Source: Campanula takesimana
Lineage: Eukaryota; Streptophyta; Magnoliopsida; Asterales; Campanulaceae
DNA: 64,000 bases
Assembly (NCBI GenBank): GCA_026119855.1
Contig: JAOWBW010000269.1
Span: forward strand, 620,001 to 684,000
Direction of reading: 5' to 3'
Positions 9,183-19,500 of this stretch are shown here, one piece after another. The translations under genes and the position numbers were made by a program. Position 1 is the stretch's first letter; every line of letters starts with the position of its first letter. The notes beneath the pieces were generated by a model. That model worked only from the letters and a program-made list of their open reading frames with translations. It was not told the origin of the DNA and made no database searches.

Positions 9183-10487
9183 TACTCCCTCTGTCCCAGA
9201 AAAATAGTCTTATTTTGATTTTTTATGGTCAACAAAATGAATTTTGACCAACCATTAGTGACGATCTAATCATTCTAGTAAAATTCTAAAATTTGTAGTT
9301 GATAAATGGCCAAAATATGTTTAGCCCCCTTAAGTTTACACCAAATCCCACTTTGCCACCTCGAACGAAATTTGTCCCAGATTGGTACCCAATGTTAAAA
9401 TTATCCCACTTTGCCCCCTAGATCTTAACGACTGTTAGAAATTTAACAGAATATGTAACGAATTGACTAGTTTGTAATGATTATTACTTTTTAAGGGTCA
9501 AAATGCAAAGTTTTAAATATAAAATACTAAAAATTTATTTATTTTTTCCAAATAATTAGCATTATCTTAAATTTTCTATAATTAATATTTCTTGAAAATA
9601 ATACTAATTTTTAAGCAAAAATATTTTTTAAAAAATAATATATATTTTTTTAAATAAAATTTAGTACGATTTTTTTCCAAACATTTAGCTTTATACATAT
9701 AAAGAGACCGGTGAAATTTTTTTAAAAAATAATATTTAGAGACAAAGTTATGGTAAAAAAAAGACACTCATTTTGGGACGAAGATTTCTTGAAAATAGAC
9801 AGTCATTTAGGGACAGAGGGATTATAATGTTTTATTTTTTAAAACATAAAATTCATACAAATATTACGATTTAAAAATTTTATTTTATATTTTTGAAAAA
9901 TATAAATAAAACATAACTATGTTTTTTAGAAAAAAAAATCTTTATTTTTTAAATAATTTTATTTAAGAAAATAAAAAAAAACCGTACTAAATTTTTATTT
10001 AAAAAATATATATTATTTTTAAAAAAATATTTTTTCTTAAAAAATAGTATTATTTTCAAGAAATATTAATTATAGCAAATTTAAGATAATGTTAATTATT
10101 TGGAAAAAAGAAATAAATTTTTAGTACTTTATATTTAAAAATTTGCATTTTGACCCTTAAAAACTAATAATCATTACAAACTAGTCTATTCGTTACCTAT
10201 TCTGTTAAATTTCTAACAGTCGTTAAGATCTGGGGGGCAAAATGAGATAATTTTAACATTGGGTACCAATCTGGGACAAATTTCGTTCGAGGTGGCAAAG
10301 TGAGATTTGGTGTAAACATAAGGGGGCTAAACATATTTTGGCCTTGATAAATCATTAAGTGATTTATCAATAACAATTCTTAAAATTTCATTGTGATCAT
10401 TAAATTGACATCAATGTTTGGTCAAAGTTTGTTTTTGTTGACCATAAAAAATCAAATCAGAACCATATTTCTGGGACGGAGGGAGTA
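9183..10487. mobile_element. Stowaway-like MITE split by a MULE
   Basis: Outer ends TACTCCCTCTGTCCCAGAAA and the inverse CTGGGACGGAGGGAGTA. Without the insertion at 9308-10343 the two halves (about 125 and 135 bp) form one long hairpin closely matching the intact element at 11504-11764, including TTGATAAATCATTAAGTGAT-like centre words. Confidence 0.8.
9308..10343. mobile_element. Foldback MULE with long terminal inverted repeats and 9-bp target duplication
   Basis: The first about 370 bp (from GGCCAAAATATGTTTAGCC) and the last about 370 bp are inverted copies of each other, separated by an A/T-rich core. The direct copies TTGATAAAT at 9299-9307 and 10344-10352 are 9 bp, the size made by Mutator-like transposases. 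No coding capacity. Insertion into a MITE gives the relative age. Confidence 0.88.
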
Positions 10488-10544
10488 TAAGGATTTCTAA
10501 TGGTCTTTATGGATAGCATAAAATATTGTTATAAATAGAAAGAA

Positions 10545-11420
10545 TATATAAATGGGTTAATTGTAATTTAGTTACCTGAGTTTTACAATAAGTTGCAGTT
10601 GGTTATTAAATTTGTCAAAGTTGCGATCCGACTTATCAGTTTGCTAAACCGGAGCAATCAGATGTAAAATTCGTTAGTCAATTAAAAAACTAACAAAATG
10701 GATACCAAAATGCACATTGCTACTAGCCATGTATGAAAACTTCAAAGGCCCGTTTGAGGGCCTAAATGACTTCTTTTGGGGTTGTTAAACTCATAATCAG
10801 GGGGCGAAGTCTGATGACATTTGTAGGTCTCTAAATTAATTTCCTTTGAAAACAAGCCATGCGGCTAACCATTACAAAGGTTCTGACGATCACTCTCAAG
10901 GGTTCTGGCTATCAGTCATCAAATTTAAAGATTTTTCAAAATGCTCAATGATTATCAAAAACACTACTACTGGCTATCAAAAACACTAGAACTAACATTT
11001 ATATACACTCTCACTTGAACTTAAAAAAAAAAATCAATTTTTTATTTTTATTTTATGTTATGTTTTTTTTTTTTTTTCTCACTGGATAAAAAACACATGA
11101 ACTGGCACAACAAATACTTTTTATTGATATCTAGAACTCATTGAGGTTGATATCCAGAAGGTTTGTGGTTATGAATTTGTTAAAATATGCTTGAAATCAT
11201 ATCCAAAAGGTTTTATTATTGATGTCCAAAACCTTTTGAGATTGATATCCAAAAGTTTTTTTTTGTCAAAACCTTCTTTAAATGTACTTGAAAATCATAT
11301 ACTGAAATTTATATTGATATCCAGAAGTGTTTGAGGTTGATATCCAAAAGGTTTGTTGGTCATGGCCATAGTCACGGCCTTGATTCCCAGCGCACGCGAC
11401 CTTTTCAGTTATTTACAAAA
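10545..11420. repeat. Dispersed repeat copy A (TTGATATCCAGAAGG family)
   Basis: Contains many partly regular words TTGATATCCARAAGGTTT and CTATCAAAAACACTA. The same sequence recurs at 23354-23620 (near-identical over about 140 bp, from CTTGAAAATCATAT to GCACGCGACC) and, more diverged, at 32120-33240. Ends differ among the copies. Class unknown; no protein is encoded. Confidence 0.7.
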
Positions 11421-11421
11421 A

Positions 11422-11451
11422 CTAGTTAGTAACCCGTCGATATTCGACGGG
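11422..11451 (-). mobile_element. Helitron 3' terminus
   Basis: On the minus strand a perfect hairpin CCCGTCGA-ATA-TCGACGGG is followed by TTACTAA and the terminal CTAG, then T. A short stem-loop about 7-10 bases before CTRR and insertion before T are the Helitron signature, and this exact style of end is common in plants. The body would extend to the right; a 5' TC end was not located, partly because a MITE (11504-11764) interrupts it. Confidence 0.65.
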
Positions 11452-11503
11452 CACAATTAAACTAATTAATAAAATATAACTTAAAATAAATATTCTAAAT
11501 AAA

Positions 11504-11764
11504 TACTCCCTCCGTCCCAGAAAGATGGTCCACTTTTGATTTTTGATGGTCAATATAAGTGAACTTTGACTAAATATAAATGTCAAACTAATCATCCTTG
11601 TGAAATTCTAAAACTTGTTATTGATTAATCATCAAGTGATTTATCAATGACAAATTTTAAAATTTTATTGGGATGATTAGATTGATAATAATATTTAGTC
11701 AAAGTTCACATGTGTTGACCATTAAAAATCCAAAGTGGACTATCTTTCTGGGACAGAGAGAGTA
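11504..11764. mobile_element. Stowaway-like MITE, complete
   Basis: TACTCCCTCCGTCCCAGAAA at the left, CTTTCTGGGACAGAGAGAGTA at the right. The arms pair along nearly the whole 261 bp (GTGAACTTTGACTAAATAT against its inverse). Same family as the split copy at 9183-10487. Confidence 0.85.
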
Positions 11765-11877
11765 TAAAATGTACTTTTATCCCATCATTATGGTTGTTCG
11801 AGTTTTTTCTTTGACTAACCCGTATAACTGACGTGGTCGTAACGATATTCATATATGTCAATCTAATAACAAAAACT

Positions 11878-11980
11878 TGTGTAAGACGGTCTGACAAGTG
11901 AGATAGGTCTCGTTGAGAGAGTAAATGTTTTATGGGTAGGCAACTTCCTCTCTCGTCGAGATCCGTCTCACACAAGACCT
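11878..11980. mobile_element. Short MITE with TTGTGTGAGACGG-type ends
   Basis: Left end CTTGTGTAAGACGGTCTGAC, right end the inverse GTCTCACACAAG. A second member is at 31077-31218. About 100 bp, no coding capacity. Confidence 0.6.
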
Positions 11981-11989
11981 CCTTATAAA

Positions 11990-12900
11990 TGAAAATGTCG
12001 TAATGCTATACATATATGTCAATCTAATATGCTAAAAATCATATGCATAGTCACTCTAGTGTAAGATAAAAAAAAGTCTACAAAATTTTGGTGGAAACCA
12101 TTCGACTTGATCTTCATTTATGTTTTATGTTAAGACTATGCAGCTTGTCTAAGAAATCACAAAATTATCGAAAATTTGATTTAGGAGAAAGTTTTCCTCA
12201 TGTTTTTGTGTTTCTTGAGTCGTTTCAAAGTAGCACGATCTTCAATGAAATATTCATATGTTTCAACTCCTCATTCCAATTTATCTATCAATCTCAAAAC
12301 ATTTATTACTAAATTGAAAAAGGCTTAGAAAAAAAAAAATTTAATTCGCAAATTGGACTTGCGAAATCTTAACATAAGAGCGTGCTTGTTAGGATTTTCG
12401 GTTTTTGAACACATTAAACCTCCTATGACCGTTAATTCTGTAAAATGTTTGCGTAAAACTAATTCTCACCGGCCACTTTTTTCGATCTTTAGGATGTTTT
12501 GTAAAACATTCATTTTGAGACAAAAAGAGTAATACTTATTCACTTGATTATTGTAAAGCTAATGTAAATACCTTTTGCCTAATAAAAAAATTGAATATTT
12601 CTTGCTCGTGGCAAGAATACATACAAATACTTTTAATTTCAAAAAATCAAAAAAAAAAAATAATAATTAGTAAAGGAAAAAATAAAAGTAACTCGGGTTT
12701 ACAGTTGCGACTATTGTCGTAGTCTAGATTCTTTGGTGACATGCAATAAATGTGAAGTCATTGTGTACTGTAAATAAATGTGGAAATATTTAAAAATTTT
12801 AATGAAAATATTATACCTTTAATTTAATTTAATTAACTTAAACGACTTAAACTTGATTTATTTATTTTTTGGTTTTTTCTATATTCACAATATTATTACA
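11990..12900. other. AT-rich DNA, no gene or element resolved
   Basis: Short open frames only, none protein-like. May include the body of the Helitron whose 3' end is at 11422-11451. Confidence 0.4.
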
Positions 12901-12904
12901 AATA

Positions 12905-13728
12905 CAGTAAATACTCTATAAATTAATAATGTTGGGACCGGTGAAATTTATTAATTTATTGAGTTATTAATTTATCGATAAATTAATAATTATTAATTTA
13001 AAGAGTTTTTAGCCGATTTAACAAATTTCATTTTTTCATATATATAAACTAAATTCATTATATGTACATAATAAGTTGAAAAATATTGAAAGTTAATAAT
13101 AATATTGAATTCATTGTACACAAGAATAACTATATTCAATGTATTTTTGAAACAAATATAATATATAAACGATATGCAAACTTTAAACTATTCAACCATA
13201 TCTTAGAAGAAATTATGAATCGAAAATCTAATTAATTACCCAGACGCAGATTCAGATGTTCAAAACTTAGAATAAATTGTGGTTAGTATTATTGAGAACA
13301 ATGTTGAGGATGAAGCTGGAGATGATAAGGTGCATTTGGAACCTATTACTCGAAAGGAAATAATTTTGGAGTCTGAACTTTTTAAAACTTTATGATACAA
13401 TTCGAAAATGATACAATTTGAAAACGCATTATCATAACCAGTGGATGCATTAAGAAAATAGAGATGAAGTATATTTGAATTCTAGAAGAAAACAAACTAT
13501 AGAGTCATATTTTCACTAAATGTATTTTTTTTTTTCAATTTATAAGAATTATTAATTTATGATTTTCGTGGGACCTATATTATATAAAGGGGTCTCTTGG
13601 AAAATTATTATCTTATTATTTTTATCAATTTTTGTAATATTTTACACTGGCCCAAGTCAGGAACGGATAAATTTATTATTTTAGAGAGTTTATTAATTTA
13701 TCGAGTATAGTTTAAAGAGTTTCTACTG
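12905..13728 (+). mobile_element. pogo/Emigrant-like (Tc1/mariner superfamily) deletion derivative
   Basis: Ends CAGTAAATACTCTATAAATT on the left and, inverted, CAGTAGAAACTCTTTAAAC on the right, flanked by TA on both sides. These tips are characteristic of plant pogo-like elements (Lemi1 and its Emigrant MITEs). A relic of the transposase C-terminus remains at about 13254-13520. The right TA (13729-13730) touches the target copy of the next MULE. Confidence 0.75.
13254..13520 (+). pseudogene. Relic of pogo-like transposase C-terminus
   Basis: Reading plus-strand codons with several stops, the words IENNVEDEAGDD, EPITRKE and, further on, a degraded VDALRK segment resemble the acidic tail and final helix of CENP-B/Tigger-type plant transposases. 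The DNA-binding region and DDD core are absent, so only the 3' end of the gene survived the internal deletion. Stops such as TGA and TAA interrupt it. Identification is from remembered family features, not from an alignment. Confidence 0.4.
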
Positions 13729-14019
13729 TATACACATGGGTAAATTCTATATACAAGGCATATTACATACAAGGCACCAATAATGGCGAAACTACCTTTC
13801 GTGTGTCGTGTGCGAAAGGACGACAGGAAGCCTTCATGTCGTGTACTTTTACACGACATCGACCAATTGTGTAAAATATTAAGTCGTATGAACTTATACG
13901 AAATTTAAATTTACTCTGTCATTAAGGTCGTACAAAACCACACGATATGATATCATACTCTCGTGTATATCCATACGACATATCAAAATGAAGGTGTTCT
14001 TCGATGATTTGCAACACGA

Positions 14020-14645
14020 TGTTAATGATGCGCATATGCTATGATAAATTATTGAATTGTGTTGTTAATTGAGCAAAATTTGTACACTTAGACATGACAA
14101 GTAACAAATGTCATATTGGATTATACAATATCATATAACCTATCACATTTAAGTGATACCACTTTATTTATAATCCCCAAACAAATGATTGTGGTGTTAT
14201 ATTTCTAATCACGATTATATTTAAAGAGGTAATTAAACATGTTATGATTCATCATACAATATCATAAATAACCTATCACATTTATTAGTTAAAAGTGATA
14301 CCACTTTATTTATCAACTAACAGACGTGTTATGATGTGCATATACTATGTTAAATTAATGAATTATGGTGTTATATTTCTAATCAAGATTATATATAATG
14401 AGTTAATTAAACATGTTATATAACGAGTTAAGTTGTTTTGATGATTTGCCAAACGAGGTTAATGACAAGTTGTACATTAGAGGAATACCACTCGCTCAAG
14501 ATTATATATTTGAAATTATCATATTTGTTAATCAAGATTATATGTTTATTGTTATAATAATGTGGAAAACAAACAATGATTACATATATGAATGAACCAA
14601 CATCATACAATATCATATAACCTACCACATTTATTTATAATTAAA
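14020..14645. repeat. Degenerate tandem repeats in the 5' region of the PMD-carrying MULE
   Basis: The words ACAATATCATA-TAACCTATCACATTT (near 14125, 14250 and 14600), GGTGTTATATTTCTAATCA (near 14192 and 14369) and AAGTGATACCACTTTATTTAT recur with irregular spacing of roughly 125-180 bp. Noncoding; looks like old segmental tandem duplication within the element. Confidence 0.6.
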
Positions 14646-15022
14646 TTTCTCTTTTTCATAAGTTGTTTCGTGTGGGAATACACGACATATATTAGGACAT
14701 CTCGTATGAACAATACATGACTTGATAGGTTATATCTCGTGTATTGTTCATACGAGATTATTACCAAAAAAAAAACATTTCGTATGGAATGTATACGACT
14801 TGTATCATATTGTCTCGTGTTTAATCACACGAGATACACCCAGAACAGAACACTTAAACCCCCATAAACCCTACCTGTAACGGCCATTAACACGCATTAC
14901 ACCGCCGGTTGGTTAACACCCATGCAGCACCATTGATATACACTTTCACAACAACCATTCTTAACACCCATCAATCTATACACATTATTATCATTAATTC
15001 TCAAATCATCTAACACCATATA

Positions 15023-16347
15023 ATGGATACTCCACAACATTCTCCAAGTCTTTATGATCACATTAATCTTGATCTTGTGGATTTTATTTTTGAAGAAGAA
15101 GGTTTGCCACCAAATTCTCCACATCAAAATCAAAATCCAAGCTGCAATGAAGTAAGTTCTTAAAGTTATATTTGGTGTTATGATCAAAATCACAATAAAA
15201 ATCCAATATTGAAACTTAATTGTTTTTCAAGATTGGATTTTTAAATTATGATATCGTGCTATGTCGTGTACTAATACACGAGTGGTAAATTACTACGTCG
15301 TGTATATGTACACGAGATGTGCAGAACCCACTCGTATATAAGTACACGACATAGTTCTTAATATGTCGTGTATAACTACACGAAATGTCATTCAGCCTGT
15401 TGTTTATTTTGCAATTTTCTAATTGATGGTAATACAATTTGTAGGGACCGGATGTCAGTGATCAATTCGATACATCCCTATTATTTTCAAATAGGGATGA
15501 GCTTGTTAAACACGTACGGGATATCGCGGCCCGTCAAAATATAACCCTTTCTATAGGAGATTCGAGGAAGACAAGTGGCAAGATCCTAGGCTACGCGAAG
15601 ATTGTATGCCATTTTGGTGGCAAGTACATGTCCGGAAAAACTAAGGATGTGAGGTTGACTAGTATGAAGAAGATTGGGTGTAATTTTGAAATCCGGGCCA
15701 AAGAAAGGGGTGATGGGTTATGGGGTTACGTTGTGAAGAATGGTTCTCATAATCATGACTTTCCAACGTATCCCGAAGGTCATCCGTTGAGTAAATTGAC
15801 AAGTTCTGAATATGAGGAGGTGTGTAGCGCAAGTCAGTCTTCGGTGCGTCCAAATAACATTCTAACAATGTTAAAGAGGAAGGATGAGAAGAACGTGAGT
15901 ACTCCGAAACACGTCCACAATTCCCTCACAAAATGCAAGTCACAAGAACGACAAGGGAGATCCTCTCTTCAACAATTCATAAAATTACTCGAGGATAAGC
16001 AATATATCGTCTTTATGAGGAAAGCCGATGAGAGTGACATGATCGGTGACATATTCTTCTCTCACCCACGAGCATCGGATATGCTTAACTGTTTTCCATA
16101 TGTAGTACAAGGTGACTGCACTTACAACACCAACTGCTATGGAATGGCATTCCTCTGTACTAAAAAAAAAAACATAAGCTTAATAGAAACTGAAACATAC
16201 CCAGAAACCAGAAATTTAAAGCTTAACAGAATTACAAACCAGAAATTTAAAGGCAAACAAAAGCTTAACAGAATTACAAACCAGGATTTCAAACCGAAAC
16301 ATATCCCAAAGTGTCAAACACCAAAAGTTTACAAACCAGAAATTTAA
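15023..16347 (+). pseudogene. FAR1-type DNA-binding / MULE transposase gene, truncated after the first catalytic Asp
   Basis: Exon 1 (15023-15151, 43 codons from ATG) ends at a consensus GTAAGT donor; exon 2 starts after TTTGTAG at 15445 and stays in phase to a stop at 16345-16347. Exon 2 begins with a FAR1-like domain: FSNRDELVKHVRDIA, then Cys in VCHFGGKY, Cys in KKIGCNF and the HNH end of NGSHNHDFP, the zinc-binding C-C-H-H order of the WRKY/GCM1 superfamily. It is followed by the entry into a MULE transposase core (DIFFSHPRAS, then GDCTYNTN, whose Asp corresponds to the first D of the DDE triad). Then the frame leaves the family abruptly (CTKKKN) and reads through repeats. The remaining core, about 300 residues, is missing. 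It faces the PMD gene tail to tail with only 84 bp between stops. Confidence 0.75.
15152..15444 (+). other. First intron of the FAR1/MULE gene with four spaced palindromes
   Basis: GT-AG intron, phase 0. It contains TCGTGT-N6-ACACGA motifs at about 15264, 15298, 15326 (variant TCGTAT) and 15364. The first intron of the opposing PMD gene has the same kind of array, so the two promoter-proximal introns mirror each other. Confidence 0.7.
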
Positions 16348-16430
16348 AATCAATCAATGTATCCAAAGTCATAATAAACTACCAAATGTATGAAATACAT
16401 GTCTTACAAACCAGAAATTTAAAACATAAA
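16180..16430. repeat. Repeated TTACAAACCAGAAATTTAAA motif between the convergent genes
   Basis: Four to five copies, some with AGCTTAACAGAA between them, fill the shared 3' region of the two genes. The first copies are translated at the end of the truncated FAR1/MULE frame, which suggests the transposase 3' half was replaced by this repeat. Might provide 3' processing signals for both transcripts; that is a guess. Confidence 0.7.
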
Positions 16431-16987
16431 CCTAATGGGGACCTCCTAATAGCTCGTGCACCCGTCTAATCTCTTCTATGACATCCGCGGGTATCCTGTC
16501 ATCCGTGACCATCGCAAGCAGTCTATCTCGAGCCTCTACAACCCTAGGCGGAGGTGGAACGTTAACTAGGCCATCATGAATCGGATTAGTAATCCGAACA
16601 TGAGTCCTAGCAAGAAACCACGGCATATACGTAGAAGTAACAGGATCAGATGCACTCACGGACGGCCCCCATCGACGCTCTGCACGGAAATCCCCCAACC
16701 CGTCCTCTAACCACTCCTCCCAGATATCATCACGTGCTCCATAAGACTTCTTATACCCCTTTTAACCAGCCATCAACGAACAATCACGGCTGCACTCCAA
16801 CATGTCTCTGGGGATTTTCTGCTGGACACCGAACTGCCGGGTAACACGGTCAGGCATATAGGCCTCGGTGATATCGTGGAAGCGTATAACCCCTTGGAAG
16901 TATGAGACCGACAAAAGCGCCTCTGGGGTGGTACCGTAGGGAGTCCAACAAACCTAAAAATGAATTTGTTAGACAACGTCAACAGAA

Positions 16988-17094
16988 TATTCCCTCCGTC
17001 CCAGTGGAAGTGGCACTAGTGCTAACTTTGACCAATAACATGTTATTGGTCAAAGTTAGCACTAGTGCCACTTCCACTGGGACAGAGAGAGTAT
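16988..17094. mobile_element. Perfectly palindromic Stowaway-like MITE in a PMD intron
   Basis: ATTCCCTCCGTCCC to GGGACAGAGAGAGTA. The inner 86 bp (16998-17083) are a perfect inverted repeat with no loop (centre AACATGTT). It lies in the fifth intron of the PMD gene, between exons at 16953 and 17130. Confidence 0.85.
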
Positions 17095-18098
17095 AACAAT
17101 TTGTAAAACTTTAAATATAACTAACTCACCCTATCAACCGTCATCGTGTCCAGGGTGTACCGGAACTTCAATAGATGGGGCATATCCCTTTCGGCCGTAT
17201 CTGTACGTACCCATCTACGAGCTCTTGGCTGGCCCTCCCTCCATGCCGGGTCAATATCTCTCCGGAAATCCGGAAAGTACTCGTATATCCACGCCTGCAA
17301 ATGTATGAAATAAATAAGTAAACAATTTTATAACAATAAATACATGTTGTAATTATTAAAGGAATGTTAAATATTACCTCCAGAAGACTCAAACAACCCC
17401 CAATCTGCTTGCATCCATATCTAGACGCCTTTCCCAACTCCCGGTATAGGTATGCCAACGCAGTTGTCCCCCAGGAGAGACCCCCCACTCTATCAATATC
17501 CACGCACAATGAAAGGTAGGCTGAGGGCATCTTATCCTGAGTCTTGTCCACGAACAGCGTGGAGCCCAGGAGGAACATGATGTACGTGGAAGCAAGCTCG
17601 TCGGCGGTCATGTCGGAAGGGGTCTCAAAGCAACGGCGGAGGCCATCTAAAGAGTAGGTCGTGCCCTTCTCACAACCTCTAAGACGTGTCCTGATACCGG
17701 CCAGGTCAGGCTCTGGAACCGCCTTCCTAACAGGGCCACCTGAGCAGCTGATACCTATAAATTGAAAATGAAATAAATAATAAAATTGATAAAATTTATG
17801 AAATTGATAAAATTAATGAAATTGTTGATAAAAAATATACATCAAACAAGAATATACCTAGGATATGGGTGACGTCATGCATAGTGATCTTCATCTCCCC
17901 CCACGGCATGTGGAAGGTGTTACTCTCATGAGACCACCGTTCTACAAACGCCGTTAGGAGCGCCATGCTAGGCCGGCGAATGGTAGCATCATGCAGACAA
18001 TGGAGGCCCGTACCCTCAACACGAGCCCACCAATCTCTATCACCCTACGGTACAGCAGCAGGCGAGAATCTGTTGATTCCAAACAAAACATTATAATT

Positions 18099-18195
18099 AA
18101 TTCTCCATCTGTTCCAAAAAACAGTCCCATTTTGATTTTTTTTTTTTGTGAACAAAATGTCAAAATGGGACTGTTTTTCGGGAACAAAAGAGGTT
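18099..18195. mobile_element. Small MITE in PMD intron 2
   Basis: Tips CTCCATCTGTTCC and GGGAACAAAAGAGG; arms AAAAACAGTCCCATTTTGA and the exact inverse TCAAAATGGGACTGTTTTT enclose an A/T core. About 97 bp, inside intron 2 (18070-18248). Confidence 0.7.
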
Positions 18196-18721
18196 TAAAC
18201 ACTAACAACAAATAAAAAAACTATTTAATAAAATAATCATATACTTACTTATCTAGAATCTGCTGCCTGGTTTGCCGCTTCAACACCGGCTCACAAGTGG
18301 CGTTCTCCCAGATCTTACGGGCTCGGTGATGACCAAACCCGTACAACAAATCAAACACCTCCGGGCCCCCACCGGGGTTACTCCTAAGCACTCACTCCTC
18401 ATCCTTAGCCTCTTTCCCCTTTCTGGCCCGCCTCTTGCGAGGTCTCGAACCTAAACTCTCCTCCTCCGCCTCCTCCTCCGCCTCCTCATCATCATCACCA
18501 GATCGGTATGCCTCATGCACAAATGCACCTCCGGAACGAGTACCAGAAGATGACTCCTCCTCCGACCCCTCTGAGCCCGTCTCCTCACTATCCGTCTCAT
18601 CATCCTGAGCCTGCTCAATCACGACATTCTTGTCGTGCCTCATTTTGGTACGTGCATCTCTAAGTGCACCTGCCTCCTCGGCCTTCCTCTTTCTATTAGA
18701 GGCAGTCGCAGGTTTACGTCC

Positions 18722-19300
18722 CTACAAAAAATTAAACAAGAGACAATAAATAAGCAATAATTATAGTTGAAATATTTAACAACAAAAAATTTAAACAAAA
18801 TTCACTTCACAGATACCATTTCGTGTGGTAATACACGAAATGTTGATGTGCATTTCGTGTGTATTTACACGACATACTTGTCAATATTTCGTGCATGAGC
18901 ACACGATATGTAAACTGATGAATCAGTTTACATGTCGTGTGCTCATACACGAAATGTTGACAAACATGTCGTGTAAATACACACGAAATGCACATCAACA
19001 TGTCGTGTATTAGCACATGAAATGTAAACTGATTCATCAGTTTACATATCGTTTGCTAATACACGACATGTTGACAGGAAGCTCGTGTGTGTTCATACGA
19101 AACACACCCCGACAATTTCAAATTTTATGCCCACGAATCCGTATCCGATTCAAACAAAAAACTCCAATTTATGTTACGAAATCGCAATTAGAACCATTTA
19201 GGATAGGTTTAAACAACATTAAGCGTTATATAATCGATTTTAGGCATAAAATTAATGTTGGGTTTTCAAATTGAAATTTAGGTTTAGAAATTAGGATTAC
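18722..19300 (-). other. First intron of the PMD gene with a large palindrome and eight spaced inverted motifs
   Basis: GT-AG, phase 0. TCGTGT-N6-ACACGA copies start at about 18821, 18855, 18889, 18935, 18969, 19003, 19049 and 19083. Bases 18821-18920 are nearly the inverse of 18923-19022, with the centre GTAAACTGAT/ATCAGTTTAC, and a second such centre is at 19024-19045. Confidence 0.75.
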
Positions 19301-19368
19301 TTTTGGAGCGGCGGTAGAAGAGGCGGCTCCGGACTTTCCACCGGTGATAGGGAGCTTGTTTGTCTTCA

Positions 19369-19500
19369 TTTTGTTGTGTATGGTGGTGGTGTTGTGGTGG
19401 GCGGCGTCGGTCGAGAGAGAGCGCAGAGAGAGAGAGAGCGCAGAAGAAGAAGAAACGAGTTGAATGGGAGGAGGGAGAGAAGGTTTTTTTTTTTTTTAAA
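19369..19500 (-). promoter_or_regulatory. Pyrimidine-rich leader of the PMD gene
   Basis: On the minus strand the 130 bp before the ATG at 19367-19369 are a long CT-rich run (complement of GAGAGAGAGCGCAGAGAG), typical of a plant 5' leader. A TATATATA word at 19502-19509, about 135 bp before the ATG, could be the TATA box. Confidence 0.5.

Larger units (their letters stand above)
16432..19369 (-). pseudogene. Plant mobile domain (PMD, MAIN-like) protein gene, six exons, three in-frame stops
   Basis: Exons by GT-AG borders and consistent phase: 19301-19369, 18249-18721, 17858-18069, 17378-17754, 17130-17294, 16432-16953; about 605 codons, a usual size for the family. Exon 2 is acidic/Ser-rich (DDETDSEETGSEGSEEESSS) then basic (RPRKRRARKGK, a likely nuclear signal). 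Exons 3-6 follow the PMD order: AFVERWSHESNTFHMPWGE, HDVTHILG, SWGTTALAYLYRELG, AWIYEYFP, WTPYG and PDRVTRQFG. PMD proteins occur as host nuclear proteins (MAIN, MAIL1) and inside transposons; their biochemical activity is unknown. In-frame stops are TGA (18392-18394), TAG (18045-18047) and TAA (16762-16764), each explainable by one C-to-T change, so this copy is probably dead unless read through or spliced differently. Confidence 0.8.

Noticed and set aside
18807..19037. Mirror-image open frames on both strands in the PMD first intron
   Set aside because: They arise from the large palindrome and TCGTGT/ACACGA array; similar peptides on both strands are a by-product of the inverted repeat.
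18815..19100. Regularly spaced short repeats resembling a CRISPR array
   Set aside because: Nuclear plant DNA, repeats are palindromic half-sites with 6-base cores, spacing is uneven and there are no cas genes.
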